Assembly: GCA_045106735.1 (NCBI GenBank)
Contig: JBGCEZ010000085.1
Location: forward strand, 1 to 37,883
DNA from: JBGCEZ01 sp045106735
Lineage (GTDB): Bacteria > Planctomycetota > Phycisphaerae > Phycisphaerales > SM1A02
Direction of reading: 5' to 3'
Length of the DNA stretch: 37,883 nucleotides
The translations under genes and the position numbers were made by a program. The notes beneath the pieces are model-generated. The model saw nothing but the letters and a program-made list of their open reading frames with translations. It had not been told where the DNA came from and did not search any database. Of the stretch, positions 1 through 6,910 are shown piece after piece (within the stretch, counting starts at the first letter, position 1; the number at the start of each line of letters is the position of its first letter).

Positions 1-174
1 CTGGCCCTGGTGTGGGGCGTGCAGCGCGTGCCGCTGTCGCCGCGCCTGGCCGCGGCGGGGGCGCTCGGCGCGATCGTGCCCTTCGGGCCGTTTGTGGTGG
101 ACCACTGGTTGGGGAAGCTGGCCCGGGCCGGCGAGGCGGCGGGTTCCGCGCCGGTGGGTGCTTCGGCGGGTTGA
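1..174 (+). CDS. C-terminal fragment of a DUF3817-like integral membrane protein
   Basis: The frame is open from the first base and stops at 172-174, so only the last 57 residues are present. They contain a hydrophobic helix followed by the segment IVPFGPFVVDHWL and a short polar tail. This resembles the end of the small DUF3817 membrane family, whose last helix is typically followed by a PFxxFVxD-type motif. The function of that family is not established. The start and promoter lie outside the window. The assignment is from pattern memory of the family and should be treated as tentative. Confidence 0.5.
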   Translation: MALVWGVQRVPLSPRLAAAGALGAIVPFGPFVVDHWLGKLARAGEAAGSAPVGASAG

Positions 175-481
175 TCGGGCGCGAGCGTCGCACCAGGCAG
201 GGGCAGCGGCAGCGGTAGCGGCGACGTGGCGGGTCTGCGGTCCATGCGTGTTCGAGGTCGCGGGAAGTCTGCGTTGCGGGCCCGGTGGCCATGCGCGTCG
301 TCAACATTCGCAATCGGGCGACGGGTCGTGCCGGTCGGGCGAGGGCTGCCGCCTCCGTGGCCCGGGCAACACGGCCGACGCCAGGTTTGAGCCGCCGCGC
401 CGGATCGAGGATCAGCTTGGTTGGATCGCAGCCGATGGACACTGGCGTCGTGGTGGAACGACCGCGCGGAGCCTATCGGAC
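175..481. other. Intergenic stretch without a recognised gene
   Basis: About 300 bases between the DUF3817-like stop and the next credible start. Open frames cross it, but their translations are Arg/Ala/Gly-rich with no recognisable domain, and the following gene has a better start at 482. I see no RNA gene or clear promoter. Confidence 0.4.
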
Positions 482-1624
482 ATGCACGACTTCTCGATCA
501 ATGCGCGGGCCAACGCTGAAGCCAACGCTGAGACCAATGCCGGGACCAACGCCGAGGCCGAAGCGTCGCCGTTGGACCTACACGGCGAAGATCCGCGCTG
601 TCCGGAGTGCGGATGGATCGATCGGCCAGACGGACCGCCGCCGTCGACACGTTCGTACCGCGTGACCCGGTTCGGTCTCTTGGTGCTCGCGCTGTTCGTC
701 GTGGTGGTCGGTGGAGTGCTCGGTCGTGAGCGTGGCGGGATCGCGCGGATTACGGCGATGCCCACCAACGCGCTCGCTGCGTATCCAGCGGGCGGTCTGG
801 TTTGGTCGGATTTCGTCGGCCCTGATCGGGATGCCAATGCCGGCGATCCGGTCCTCGACTGGATCGAGGCGAACGTGCCGGTCAAGACCGGCCACTTCGA
901 GGATCCGGCCGACATTGAAGTGATGTTCGTTGCCGCCGAATTCTCCACGCATCTGGACATCAATTCGGACGCGGCATTGGCCTCCGGGCGGGAGCGGAGT
1001 CTTCCCGAGTTGGAGGGTGAAATCGCGCGACAACGCGACGCGCCCGATCTCAACATGGACGCCCGGGCGCTGATCGAGTTGCGGCGAACGAATCCGGCGG
1101 AGGCCGAGCAGACGATTCGCAACGCCATCATCGATAAGACGCGCACCCGAACTCGGCGCGAGCCGCAGCCCGATGACCGTCTTGCCGTCCGCGTCATTGA
1201 TCGCACGGAAATGCGTCGCGAAGCCGCGACACATTTTCGGGTTGCCGGCGCGGTGGAGATCCTGCGGGCGGATGTTGTGGAGCGACGTCGTCGGGGGACG
1301 GCTTGGAACTCCGGGAGCACATCGCCGATCCCCGAGATCCCCGCCGGTGTGTGGATTGATCGCGACGGCGCGCGGTTCAGTTTGCTCGTCGCCAGCGGAC
1401 GTTCGCATCGGGCGTACGTCTCCAGCGCGCATGCGGTGCCCACGGTCGCCATTGGGCTCTTGTTGCTGGCGGCGGATCGGTTGGGGCGGTGGCGGACGTT
1501 GGCCCGGCGGCGCCGGGAACACCTCCGCGGCGTGTGTGCGGCGTGCGGGTACACGCTCGGGCCGTCCGCGGAGAAATCGGGTTCCCCGGATGTGAGCGTG
1601 AACGTGGTTCGGCGCGCAGCCTGA
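482..1624 (+). CDS. Membrane protein with separated CPECG and CAACGY zinc half-knuckles
   Basis: A 380-residue protein of unknown function. The N-terminus has a tetrapeptide repeat (NAEANAETNAG), then a CPECG half-knuckle (C40, C43), a transmembrane helix near 62-80 and a long soluble domain. A second hydrophobic helix near 318-335 is followed by basic residues and a second half-knuckle CAACGY (C352, C355). The basic stretch plus CxxCGYxL after a terminal helix is a pattern I associate with planctomycete membrane proteins. With two helices, both half-knuckles would lie on the same side of the membrane and could form one zinc site. The frame continues upstream of 482, but that part is low-complexity. 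ATG 482 follows a GGAG at suitable spacing. Confidence 0.6.
   Translation: MHDFSINARANAEANAETNAGTNAEAEASPLDLHGEDPRCPECGWIDRPDGPPPSTRSYRVTRFGLLVLALFVVVVGGVLGRERGGIARITAMPTNALAAYPAGGLVWSDFVGPDRDANAGDPVLDWIEANVPVKTGHFEDPADIEVMFVAAEFSTHLDINSDAALASGRERSLPELEGEIARQRDAPDLNMDARALIELRRTNPAEAEQTIRNAIIDKTRTRTRREPQPDDRLAVRVIDRTEMRREAATHFRVAGAVEILRADVVERRRRGTAWNSGSTSPIPEIPAGVWIDRDGARFSLLVASGRSHRAYVSSAHAVPTVAIGLLLLAADRLGRWRTLARRRREHLRGVCAACGYTLGPSAEKSGSPDVSVNVVRRAA
509..556 (+). repeat. Four tandem 12-nt units inside a coding region
   Basis: Units start at 509, 521, 533 and 545 (for example gccaacgctgaa). They encode the tetrapeptide A/T-N-A-E/G near the N-terminus of the zinc-knuckle protein. Variation is mostly at synonymous or Ala/Thr positions. 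Confidence 0.75.
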
Positions 1625-1680
1625 CTGAGAGCTGAGAGCTGAGAACCGAGAGGCGAGACCGGAGAGCCGACGGTCGCACC
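1625..1680. repeat. Degenerate 7-8 nt GAGAGC-type repeat
   Basis: Just after a stop codon the sequence reads as repeated tgagagc units that decay into gagaacc, gagaggc, gagacc and gagagcc variants. It is intergenic, between convergent genes, and shows no terminator-like hairpin that I can support. Confidence 0.5.
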
Positions 1681-1763
1681 GATTGATGAACCGCCCGTGC
1701 AATCAGCGCTTGGCATCGTTCCGGGCCATGGATTGCCCCGGCCCCGGCATGTCGACGCCAGCC

Positions 1764-2912
1764 TCACGCCGGCGCCGGCGCCCCAAACAACGCGTCCAGC
1801 AGCTCGACCACGCCCTTGCCCTCGGTGGCGATGGTTTCGTGGATCGGGCGGCCGCTGGCGATGTCGAGGAGCTCGCGCTTCAGCGTGTGTTCGCCCTCGT
1901 GGTCGGCCTTGTTGATGACGAAGAGATCGGCGATCTCCAGGATGCCGGCCTTGTCCATCTGCACGGAGTCGCCCATGCCCGGGACGACGACGACGGCGGT
2001 GCGGTCGACGTGGTCGCGGATGCGGGTTTCGTTCTGGCCCGCGCCGACGGTTTCGACGATCACGCGGTCAAAGCCCGCTCCGCCGATGAGTTCGAGCATC
2101 GCTCCGAGGGTGTCGTAGTCTTCGCCGCGGATGGCCAGCGATCGGTAGAAGACGCCTTCCTCCAGGCGATTGAAGTCGACCCGCAGCCGGTCGCCGAGCA
2201 AGGCGCCGCTGGTGATCGGGCTCATGGGGTCAAAGGCAATGACCGCAAGCTTCTCGCCGCGGCGCACCGATTCCGACGCCATCGCAGCGACGAGCGTGCT
2301 CTTGCCCGCACCGGGCGAGCCGGTCAGGCCGATGACCTGGGCGGGGCGACGGCGGGGGGCTTCCGCTTCACTCGGGGCCTTGCCTTCGTGCACCAAGCTC
2401 ACGGCCCGGGCCAGGCTGGCCACCGCGTGATCGCCGGGCAAGCTCGAGGGGAGTCCGTAGTCGATCGTTGAATCGCGCACCGCGCCGACGATGTCCTGCA
2501 TCGTGGTGCCGGTGTGGAAGATCGCCTTCACGCCCGAGTCGAGCATCGGCTGCACGTCCTCGGCCGGAATGATCCCGCCGACCAAGATCGGCATGTCCGG
2601 CCGGCCGGCCTTCTTGCATTCGTCGATCAACCGAGGCACGAGCACCAGGTGCGAGTTGCTCATCATCGAGCAGGCGATGCAGTCGACGTCCTCGTCCCGG
2701 GCACTGATGGCCAGCGACTTGGGGGTCTGCCAGAGGCCGGAGTAGATCACGTGGACGCCCGAATCGCGGAGGGCCCGGGCGATCAGCTTCACGCCGCGGT
2801 CGTGTCCGTCGAGGCCCATCTTGCCGAGCAGCACGCGCGGGCGGTGCGGAAGGTCGCCGACGCGGTCTTCCTTGACGAGGGCGGTGGTGGGCTCGGTGGT
2901 CGGGCGGGGCAT
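1764..2912 (-). CDS. Cobalamin-binding domain fused to a MeaB/ArgK-type GTPase
   Basis: A 382-residue two-domain protein. Residues ~25-150 match the B12-binding domain of acyl-CoA mutases: KMGLDGHDRG with the cobalt-ligand His at H37, then VGGIIP at 111-116. Residues ~192-378 are a MeaB-type G domain: Walker A GSPGAGKST at 198-206, FDPMSPITSGALLGDR at 228-242, ETVGAGQNE at 287-295 and NKAD at 334-337. This is the order seen in the N-terminal half of IcmF (B12 domain, G domain, mutase barrel), but the barrel is absent and none is encoded in the window. Free-standing MeaB has N- and C-terminal arms that are short or missing here. The inferred role is chaperoning or gating B12 loading of a separately encoded acyl-CoA mutase. 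It is divergent from argS. Confidence 0.85.
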   Translation of the reverse strand: MPRPTTEPTTALVKEDRVGDLPHRPRVLLGKMGLDGHDRGVKLIARALRDSGVHVIYSGLWQTPKSLAISARDEDVDCIACSMMSNSHLVLVPRLIDECKKAGRPDMPILVGGIIPAEDVQPMLDSGVKAIFHTGTTMQDIVGAVRDSTIDYGLPSSLPGDHAVASLARAVSLVHEGKAPSEAEAPRRRPAQVIGLTGSPGAGKSTLVAAMASESVRRGEKLAVIAFDPMSPITSGALLGDRLRVDFNRLEEGVFYRSLAIRGEDYDTLGAMLELIGGAGFDRVIVETVGAGQNETRIRDHVDRTAVVVVPGMGDSVQMDKAGILEIADLFVINKADHEGEHTLKRELLDIASGRPIHETIATEGKGVVELLDALFGAPAPA

Positions 2913-3003
2913 GCAGGAACTCCATGGGCGGGGGGCGGCGATCGCGGCTCGGCCAACCGGCGTCGCCCGCCGAGGCCCGGGCCGCGTCGGCCGGACCGAT
3001 CAA

Positions 3004-3009
3004 TATACT
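3004..3009 (+). promoter_or_regulatory. -10-like TATACT close to the argS start
   Basis: TATACT lies six bases before the ATG at 3016. Transcription would be expected to begin at or within a few bases of the ATG, and there is no Shine-Dalgarno-like sequence upstream. This fits a leaderless or near-leaderless mRNA. No clear -35 box is visible. Confidence 0.45.
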
Positions 3010-3015
3010 CCGCTC

Positions 3016-4911
3016 ATGAGCACCACCGCCGACGCCCACGGGGCGGCCGCCGCGGGTGATGGGGCGCCGGCAGCCGCCGATCCCGCCACCGTCATCCGTC
3101 AGGCCTTCTCCATCGCCATCGAAACCGTCCTCGGGCCCGATTTCGCGGGTTCTGACCCCGTGGTGAAGGTGAGCAATCGCCCGGACCACGGCGATTTCCA
3201 GGTCAACGGGGCCATGGCCCTGGGCAAGCGGGCGGGGACCAATCCGCGCGAGCTGGCCGGCCGCCTGGTCGAGGCGGTCGACGTAACGGCCGTGGCCGAA
3301 CCGCCGGAGGTCGCCGGACCGGGGTTCATCAACATCCGCCTGAAGTCCGCGGCACTGGGGGCCATGGTCGAGGCGATGGACACCGCGGCCCTCGGCGTGG
3401 TTCCTGATATTCGTCCGCACGGCGTGGTCGTGGATCTCTGTGCCGTCAACGTGGCCAAGGAGATGCACGTTGGCCACCTCCGTTCCACCGTCATCGGCGA
3501 CGCCATCGCCCGGACGTACGAGCGAATCGGCCGCACCGTCCACCGCGAGAACCACCTTGGCGACTGGGGAACGCCCATCGCCATGGTGCTCTGGTCGCTG
3601 CGCACGCGCGGAATCGACCTCAACACCCTGAGCGTCCAGGATCTGAACACCGCGTACCGGGATGCCCAGCTCACCGGCAAGGCCGATGGGCGCGGGCTCG
3701 AAGCGGCCAAGCGCCTCGGGGCCGGGCCGCACCGCATGGCGGAACTGGAAGAGCAGAACGCTGGCGCCGGCGAGGCCATGGCCGAAGCGAAGCGGGCGCT
3801 CGTCGGACTGCAGCAAGGCGATGCCGAACTGCTGGCCGACTGGACGAAGATCGTTGACGTGACCATGGGCGCGCTGTTCGAAGCCATCGACCTGATGAAC
3901 GTCGAACTCGGCCCCGAGCACAATCGCGGCGAGAGCTTCTACCGCGACCGGCTCGGCCAAGTCGTCGAGGACTTTCAGTCCAAGGGCGTGGCGGTCGAGG
4001 ACGACGGCGCGCTCGTCGTCCGGTTCGAAGATCGCGAACGCCCGCTGATCATTCGCAAGAGCGACGGCGGCTTCATCTACGCCACGACGGACCTCGCCGC
4101 GGTGCGATTCCGTACGCAGGATCTGGACGCCGACCGCGTGATTTACGTGGTCGATGCCCGCCAGCGCGATCACTTCCGCGACGTCTTTGACGCGGCGCGG
4201 CAGGTCGGCTGGGATCGTTGCCCCGACGGCACGCCGGCGGAACTCATCCACGTGGGCTTCGGCACCGTTCTTGGCGCTGACGGCAAGCCGCTCAAGACCC
4301 GCAGCGGCCGGAGCATCACGCTGCGGAGCCTGCTGGACGAGGCGATCGAACGCGGCACGCAGCAGGTACGCGAGCGGGCCGCCGATCCCAATGCCCCGAC
4401 CCACGGCATGTCCGACGACGAGATCGCCGCCACTGGTCGGGCGGTTGGCATCGGCGCGGTCAAGTACGCTGACCTCTCGAACGACCTTGTCCGCGACTAC
4501 GTCTTCGACATGGATCGCATGATTGCGTTCGAAGGCAACACTGGCCCGTACATGCAGTACGCCCATGCCCGCGTGTGCCAGATGTTCGCCCGGGCCGGCG
4601 TCGATCCGGATGCCGCCGAGGTGACCGCCGCGTCGATCACGATTGCCGAGCCGGCGGAGAAGCAACTGGCCATGGAGCTGCTGCGCTACGCTGGCGTGGT
4701 GCGCGGCGTGGCCGATTCGATCGAGCCCCATCGTTTGTGCACGTACCTCTTTGAGCTCGCCGGCGCGTTCAGCGCGTTCTACCAGCACTGCCCGGTGCTG
4801 AAGGCCGACGAGCCGGTACGTGGCAGCCGCCTGCGCTTGTGTGCCCTGACCCGCCGCGTGTTGGCCGACGGCCTCGGCCTGCTGGGCATTGAGCAGCCGG
4901 ATCGGATGTGA
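3016..4911 (+). CDS. argS: Arginyl-tRNA synthetase
   Basis: Class I aminoacyl-tRNA synthetase that charges tRNA-Arg with arginine in the cytoplasm. The 631 residues are near the usual ArgS length. The N-terminal tRNA-recognition domain is at ~25-115, and the signature AVNVAKEMHVGHLRST carries the HIGH-equivalent HVGH at 151-154. The KMSKS position is replaced by GADGKPLKTRSG near 419, as is normal for most ArgS. The C-terminal DALR-type anticodon-binding domain includes YMQYAHARV. A longer frame upstream of ATG 3016 is rejected because it runs back through the promoter region into the divergent gene. The stop overlaps the ATG of the next gene (TGATG), suggesting translational coupling. Confidence 0.97.
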   Translation: MSTTADAHGAAAAGDGAPAAADPATVIRQAFSIAIETVLGPDFAGSDPVVKVSNRPDHGDFQVNGAMALGKRAGTNPRELAGRLVEAVDVTAVAEPPEVAGPGFINIRLKSAALGAMVEAMDTAALGVVPDIRPHGVVVDLCAVNVAKEMHVGHLRSTVIGDAIARTYERIGRTVHRENHLGDWGTPIAMVLWSLRTRGIDLNTLSVQDLNTAYRDAQLTGKADGRGLEAAKRLGAGPHRMAELEEQNAGAGEAMAEAKRALVGLQQGDAELLADWTKIVDVTMGALFEAIDLMNVELGPEHNRGESFYRDRLGQVVEDFQSKGVAVEDDGALVVRFEDRERPLIIRKSDGGFIYATTDLAAVRFRTQDLDADRVIYVVDARQRDHFRDVFDAARQVGWDRCPDGTPAELIHVGFGTVLGADGKPLKTRSGRSITLRSLLDEAIERGTQQVRERAADPNAPTHGMSDDEIAATGRAVGIGAVKYADLSNDLVRDYVFDMDRMIAFEGNTGPYMQYAHARVCQMFARAGVDPDAAEVTAASITIAEPAEKQLAMELLRYAGVVRGVADSIEPHRLCTYLFELAGAFSAFYQHCPVLKADEPVRGSRLRLCALTRRVLADGLGLLGIEQPDRM

Positions 4912-5516
4912 TGACCGAATCCGGGGGCCATTCGGACGAGGCCGCGGCCGTCGATGGGGCGGTCGCCGGGTCTGGGAACGGGGCTGTGAACGGGTCTGTG
5001 GATGAGGCGGCAGGCGGGTCACGGCCTGAGCGCGTCGCCTCGGCCCCGGACACGTGGCCGCCACCGCGGTTCACGTCCCGGGCGTGTGTGCTCGGCGGGC
5101 TGGAGATGATGCTCGGCATGGGGATCCTCGCCGTGGGGTTTGCCGCCGTCGATGGGCCGAGCGTGAACGTTCCATCAGTCTTCATCACCATCGTGGCCGT
5201 CGTCGGGTGCAGCTTGATCGCGCACGCCAGTTTCGTGGTGCTGCGAGCGGTGGCCCCGCCGAAGTACGTGTTGGCCGACGGCACGATTCGGTGCACGCGC
5301 TGCGGGTATCCACAGCTCGGCCAGACGTGGCAAGACCGGACGGAGAGTGTTCGGTGCGTCGAGTGCGGCGCGAATCCCCGGCGCGTTCCGCCGGTCACGC
5401 TGGGATCGATCGCCGTCGACATCCTGCACGTCGGCATCGTGCTCGGGCTTCTGGCCGTCCTGGCCGCGAGCCTCGGGAGCGGGCTCTGGGTCTTGATCGC
5501 AGCGTTCGGCTTCTGA
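4911..5516 (+). CDS. Zinc-ribbon membrane protein, coupled to argS
   Basis: A 201-residue protein of unknown function. A polar N-terminus rich in Gly, Ala and Asp (1-50) is followed by two hydrophobic helices (~59-80 and 88-112). A soluble loop with a complete zinc ribbon comes next: CTRCGY at 128-133 and CVECG at 149-153. One or two more helices lie at ~165-200. The ATG overlaps the argS TGA by one base; a GTG one codon earlier is an alternative. The CxxCGY...CxxCG pairing is shared with other membrane proteins in the first 10 kb. I infer a metal-binding membrane protein and cannot name a pathway. Confidence 0.65.
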   Translation: MTESGGHSDEAAAVDGAVAGSGNGAVNGSVDEAAGGSRPERVASAPDTWPPPRFTSRACVLGGLEMMLGMGILAVGFAAVDGPSVNVPSVFITIVAVVGCSLIAHASFVVLRAVAPPKYVLADGTIRCTRCGYPQLGQTWQDRTESVRCVECGANPRRVPPVTLGSIAVDILHVGIVLGLLAVLAASLGSGLWVLIAAFGF

Positions 5517-5561
5517 ATCTGATGGAACGACGCGAGCGGTTTCGCCAATCAAGAGGCTGAC

Positions 5562-6239
5562 GTGACGCATTCGCCGGAGACAATCTCGACACGTCGGTCC
5601 GCGACCGAGGGGCGGATTGCACGCACGGCGCGGTTCAATGCCGGCGTGGCCTGCGTCGTGATCGCGATCCCAATGGTCGCCATCTGGCTTCGGCTCGCGT
5701 GGCTGGGCGAGGGGGAGCCGGCGGTGGTCGTTTTCTTCGTGGGCGGTGGACTTCTCGATGCTGGGCTCTGGCTGGCATTCTTCGGGCTGGTCGAGGGGAT
5801 CCTGGACGCACGCGAGCCGCCGGGGCGGTGCGGCGGCTGCGGGTACCTGCGCCACGAGGTCATGGCGAACGCCGGTGATCCGGAGGACGGCCCGGCGGAT
5901 GGTCTGGCTGGAGGACTGGCTGGCGGTTTGGTTGGCGGTCCGTCTGGCGGTCTGGCGGATGGTCTGGCTGGCAGTTCGCCTGGCGGTTTGGCCGATGGTT
6001 TGGCCGACGGGCCGACTGCTGGTCCCGCCGAGCATGCATCGTCCGCCTGCCCCGAGTGCGGTCTGGTGCCGGGATCGCCGCCCCCGTGCGATGGGCCGCG
6101 GACCGCATGGCGCCGGCGGCGAGAGACGGAGCGTTGGATCGCCGAACTGGCCGCCGGCGCGTTGGGCGTTCTGGGCCTTCTGGTGGCGGGCATCCTGGGC
6201 CTCGTGGCGATCGTGTTGGTCGGGCTGAGCTTCTTCTGA
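5562..6239 (+). CDS. Membrane protein with a zinc ribbon split by a GLADG repeat
   Basis: A 225-residue protein of unknown function starting at GTG 5562. Two hydrophobic helices (~28-48 and 54-80) precede the half-knuckle CGGCGY (C90, C93). The partner half-knuckle CPECG (C163, C166) is separated from it by a ~45-residue Gly/Leu/Ala/Asp tetrapeptide repeat. A third hydrophobic helix lies at ~195-224. In the neighbouring paralogue at 4911-5516 the two half-knuckles are only about 16 residues apart, so the repeat looks like an expansion inserted into the zinc site. It follows the previous gene by 45 bases and is probably co-transcribed. Confidence 0.6.
   Translation: MTHSPETISTRRSATEGRIARTARFNAGVACVVIAIPMVAIWLRLAWLGEGEPAVVVFFVGGGLLDAGLWLAFFGLVEGILDAREPPGRCGGCGYLRHEVMANAGDPEDGPADGLAGGLAGGLVGGPSGGLADGLAGSSPGGLADGLADGPTAGPAEHASSACPECGLVPGSPPPCDGPRTAWRRRRETERWIAELAAGALGVLGLLVAGILGLVAIVLVGLSFF
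5897..6004 (+). repeat. Nine tandem 12-nt units inside a zinc-ribbon gene
   Basis: Units such as ggatggtctggc and tggcggtttggc repeat with period 12. The units at 5897 and 5957 are identical. The array encodes the GLAG/GLAD linker between the two zinc half-knuckles, and its length keeps the frame. Confidence 0.85.
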
Positions 6240-6439
6240 ATCGGACCGTCGCCCGCTTGGCCGACGTCGGCCGGCTCCCGCTCGGTTGGCCAGCCGTCGC
6301 CTCGCAGTTGGCCCGCCGCGTCCGACGCCCCGTCCCTCGCGAGATTCCGGTACCCTCCGCCGCCCCGCCACGCTTCGCGACGGGCCCGGATGCCGGGCCG
6401 CGGCGAACGGGCGTCCCCCGCTGAATTGGAGCGATCTCG

Positions 6440-6856
6440 ATGGTGCTGAGCAAAGATCAGGCGATGAGCAACGGGCTCTTCTGCTTCAGTGCGGAGCTGA
6501 ACTTCTACTTCGACGAGCCCGCGATGGTGCCCGGCGAGGACGGGGAGCCCATCGGTCCGGTCGTCGGCTACGGCCGCGCGCTGCTGATCACGTCCTCCGG
6601 CCTCGTGCCGGCGATGCAGATGATCGAGGAGATCATCACCGCCGCCCGCACGGAAGCGTCGGACGATGACTCGGAGATGGGCTCGCTCGAGGCCGTCGAG
6701 ATCGCGCTTCTCGACCCCGAGGCGGTCGATCGCAGCGAGATCGAAGGCAACCTTGAGGACGCCGGCGTGCACTTCGTTACCGATCCGATGTTCATCCTCC
6801 TGGAGGATGAGATCGAGGACTTCGGCGACGAAGCGGCCGAGGGATCCGACGACTGA
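6440..6856 (+). CDS. Small acidic protein of unknown function
   Basis: A 138-residue soluble protein with no signal peptide or membrane segment. It starts MVLSKDQAMSNGLF; the second Met (at 6464) is an alternative start. The body appears ordered, with alternating hydrophobic residues (LLITSSGLVPAMQMIEEII) and the acidic segment EAVEIALLDPEAVD. The end is strongly acidic (EDEIEDFGDEAAEGSDD). I do not recognise the family. It lies between a zinc-ribbon membrane protein and the VKOR-DsbA gene on the same strand, but nothing in the sequence links it to either. Codon use matches its neighbours, supporting a real gene. Confidence 0.6.
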   Translation: MVLSKDQAMSNGLFCFSAELNFYFDEPAMVPGEDGEPIGPVVGYGRALLITSSGLVPAMQMIEEIITAARTEASDDDSEMGSLEAVEIALLDPEAVDRSEIEGNLEDAGVHFVTDPMFILLEDEIEDFGDEAAEGSDD

Positions 6857-6873
6857 TGCCCGCCGGCCGCGGG

Positions 6874-6879
6874 TAGGAT
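6874..6879 (+). promoter_or_regulatory. -10-like TAGGAT before the VKOR-DsbA gene
   Basis: TAGGAT lies about 30 bases before the GTG start at 6911. A strong Shine-Dalgarno sequence (GGAGGAGG) sits between them at about 6897-6904. The -10 assignment rests on similarity and position only. Confidence 0.3.
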
Positions 6880-6910
6880 CGACGCTTCGCATCGGCGGAG
6901 GAGGTCTCGC

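Noticed and set aside
92..481. N-terminal extension of the zinc-knuckle protein
   Set aside because: The frame is open but the translation is Trp/Arg/Ala-rich without structure and begins inside the upstream gene. ATG 482 has a better ribosome-binding site.
2368..5064. An 898-codon minus-strand open frame opposite argS
   Set aside because: It is complementary to argS and overlaps the B12-GTPase gene in another frame. No recognisable domain.
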